From Autumnicola patrickiae (GTDB taxonomy: Bacteria > Bacteroidota > Bacteroidia > Flavobacteriales > Flavobacteriaceae): DNA of 64,000 nt. Where the stretch lies: assembly GCF_031846525.1 (NCBI RefSeq), contig NZ_JAVRHM010000004.1, forward strand, positions 139,334 through 203,333, read 5' to 3'. Position numbers and translations under genes: made by a program. How positions within the stretch are numbered: the first letter of the stretch is position 1; every line of letters begins with the position of its first letter. Below are positions 62,387 through 64,000 of this stretch, in pieces. The notes under the pieces are model-generated. The model worked only from the letters and a program-made list of their open reading frames with translations. It had not been told where the DNA came from and searched no databases.

Positions 62387-62394
62387 ACTGACTC

Positions 62395-63012
62395 CTACAA
62401 TTTACTTAATAATTTATCTATACGACTTTGAATTCTATTGGTAAATTTCTTTGGAAAAAAGTTCAAATTCTTAATTCCTTGAGATTTATTGAAAGAGTCA
62501 ATTTCTAATTCCTTCAATTTGAAATATTTATAAGTAAATTGACCTTTTGGGCTTTTATTTAAGACTTTATAATAAATAAGTTTTTCATCGTTTATTATGG
62601 TAGAGTAATACTTAATATGGTCAAAATAATTATCGAAATTTGGGTGAATTATTTTGTAATAATTAGAATTTCTATAGTCTCCAGTTACATCTTGAATTGA
62701 GGTGATGAAGTCAATCTTTTGCCCTTTAATATTCATATTGCATCTTTTACAAGCAACATTTAAATTATCTAATCTAAAAGTTAAATGTTTAAAATTCAGA
62801 TTTCCTTTTGGAAGTATATGCTCTATATCTAAGACCATTTTAAATTCACCGTGTGAATTTTTTTTACAATAGCAACATTGTTCTTCACCATTCGTTCGAT
62901 AATAAGTTTTAATTTTATCTTTTAAAGGTAAAAGAGCTTTATTATCCCATACTTTTCCTCCCTCATCAATAGCTCTTTGAATATTTTCACGGTCATCATT
63001 TGAAAAAATCAT
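62395..63012 (-). CDS. HNH endonuclease, PtuB-like (Septu system)
   Basis: A 205-residue HNH nuclease. The zinc pair is Cys46 and Cys49 (CCYC), the catalytic His65 lies in LDIEHILPKG, and NLNVACKRCNMNIKGQ has Asn84, Cys88 and Cys91. In Septu defence the HNH protein PtuB is the DNA or RNA cutting effector bound to the ATPase PtuA. Its ATG directly follows the TAG of the ATPase gene with no gap (63012/63013), so translation is coupled. Identity as PtuB rests on this pairing and the domain, not on a database match. Confidence 0.75.
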   Translation of the reverse strand: MIFSNDDRENIQRAIDEGGKVWDNKALLPLKDKIKTYYRTNGEEQCCYCKKNSHGEFKMVLDIEHILPKGNLNFKHLTFRLDNLNVACKRCNMNIKGQKIDFITSIQDVTGDYRNSNYYKIIHPNFDNYFDHIKYYSTIINDEKLIYYKVLNKSPKGQFTYKYFKLKELEIDSFNKSQGIKNLNFFPKKFTNRIQSRIDKLLSKL

Positions 63013-64000
63013 CTATTGTTTTTTATTTTCCGAATTTATATCCTTTCCCAATTTTAAAATTTCATTCAGAACTTCAATTTGTTTTGGTTCATAAGCGGTT
63101 TCTTGCAGCTTAAGAATATTTCTTTGGAAATCCATATAGTCCATTCTTTCTTCACCTAGAGCATTTAATAGGCGATTAACTCTATCTGATAGAAATCTAT
63201 TTTCAGGGGTTGTAATATTAAAAAGTCTATAATAGGTTTCTTCTAAATTCAATGGTTCTTTCTTTTGTAGAAGAACTCTATTATTTTCAAACTTGAAAAT
63301 TTCTACTTTCTTACTAAAAATCTCTGCTCCATTTACTATAATAGGTGAATGTGTAGCAATAATAAGTTTTGGTTGATAGTAATAAAATAGATCTAAAAAT
63401 GTTTTAACGTATTCTTTTTGCCATAGTGGGTGTAAACTATTTTCTGGTTCGTCAATTAAAACAACCGTTTCATCATCTATAATTGTAGAAAGATAGATAA
63501 AAGAAGTAATTAAAGATAACTCTCCTGAACTTGCATTTAAAATTGAAAAAGATGAACCATTTTTTTGAAGATAAACATTAATTTCTTTTAATATTTTAAA
63601 TTTTTTTAATTTTGATTCCCAATGAAATAATTCAATCAAATTTAATTTCTCTAAGAGATAAAAATTGCTAGAAAATGTTTCCAACCAGATTACATCATTA
63701 TGATAATTCCTTTCTAAATTTTCAAGTAAATATTTAATTCTCTCTTTATCAAACTCAGGTATTTCATCTGAGTCCATTAATAATTCAATCTTTTCTGGCT
63801 GAAATTTTTCTATTTTTAATCCAATTATTGGATTAAAACCAACATATTCTAAAACTTTAGACGCATTATTTAATTTCTTGCTTTTTTCCTCATCCATTGA
63901 TTTAAGAGCTGTTTTTATAACATTTTTTGTTTGCCCGCGTCCGGTTCTACCTCTTAAAACAACGAAATTAGGATGATTAATTTCAAATTTATCATGTATG
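63013..64000 (-). CDS. ABC-type ATPase, PtuA-like, 5' end outside the window
   Basis: At least 329 residues of an AAA_21/ABC-like ATPase; the frame continues past 64000, so the start is not seen. ABC signature SSGELSLI, Walker B VVLIDEPENSLHP, and the switch ATHSP are intact. The P-loop near 63,945 on the minus strand reads GRTGRGQTKN, with Gln where the canonical motif GxxxxGK(S/T) has Lys. PtuA ATPases assemble with HNH PtuB. The order ATPase then HNH matches Septu operons. A point change or an atypical family variant could explain the Gln. Confidence 0.72.
   Translation of the reverse strand, partial: IHDKFEINHPNFVVLRGRTGRGQTKNVIKTALKSMDEEKSKKLNNASKVLEYVGFNPIIGLKIEKFQPEKIELLMDSDEIPEFDKERIKYLLENLERNYHNDVIWLETFSSNFYLLEKLNLIELFHWESKLKKFKILKEINVYLQKNGSSFSILNASSGELSLITSFIYLSTIIDDETVVLIDEPENSLHPLWQKEYVKTFLDLFYYYQPKLIIATHSPIIVNGAEIFSKKVEIFKFENNRVLLQKKEPLNLEETYYRLFNITTPENRFLSDRVNRLLNALGEERMDYMDFQRNILKLQETAYEPKQIEVLNEILKLGKDINSENKKQ

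Noticed and set aside
57324..64000. CRISPR array
   Set aside because: The repeats here are about 130 bases, separated by whole genes; there are no short repeat-spacer units and no cas genes.

Overview
The window looks like a chromosome segment of a gliding or T9SS-bearing member of the Flavobacteriaceae (Bacteroidota). It carries gldJ, porV and a protein with a type B T9SS sorting domain. Several genes are preceded by TAnnTTTG-type -7 promoter elements, and codon use is AT-rich. The genus cannot be fixed from the sequence alone; a marine genus of the Gramella/Salegentibacter type is a guess.

Bases 1 to about 51,170 are core chromosome. From left to right they hold: fabD; a sugar aminotransferase and waaA (envelope); small lipoproteins; obgE, adk and hpt (minus) facing purK and purE (plus); an M3 peptidase; an ECF sigma factor with a tiny zinc-binding partner; gcvP; a FabH-like synthase with a methyltransferase; an FG-GAP T9SS cargo protein; a glycosyltransferase; a PafA-type phosphatase; mlaE and mlaF; a minus-strand run of DUF389 protein, mannose-1-phosphate guanylyltransferase, SprT-like, SDR and M28 peptidase genes; pyruvate dehydrogenase E2 and E1-alpha; cdd; porV; gldJ and murF; a Ktr/Trk potassium uptake pair next to a decayed kdpDE pair; an AEC transporter with a flavoprotein; and a two-subunit molybdenum hydroxylase. 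Last comes a small sulfur cluster (Crp/Fnr regulator, TauE exporter, metallo-beta-lactamase/rhodanese protein). In that cluster two near-identical palindromes mark the probable regulator sites.

At 51,174-51,226 lies the 3' half of a tRNA-Leu (anticodon UAG), broken at the anticodon loop. A tyrosine recombinase gene follows at once. This is the left end of an integrated island that runs past the window end. After the integrase, all genes are on the minus strand and look like defence or accessory genes. They are a CoiA-like/DUF6035-type nuclease with a long out-of-frame overlapping ORF, a single-chain restriction-modification enzyme, an HhH-GPD-like glycosylase, a frameshifted small gene, a 654-residue PD-(D/E)XK-type protein, a HEPN protein with an LprI-like tail, and a Septu-like pair (HNH nuclease plus ABC-type ATPase, the ATPase cut by the window edge).

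The most unusual feature is in this island. Single genes or gene pairs are separated by a conserved element of about 130 bases (59,003-59,130; 61,114-61,250; 62,256-62,386; a degenerate copy near 58,410). Its terminal stems co-vary, and its layout resembles integron attC sites, although no integron integrase is visible. Elsewhere a short quasi-palindromic repeat is scattered through the core intergenic regions.
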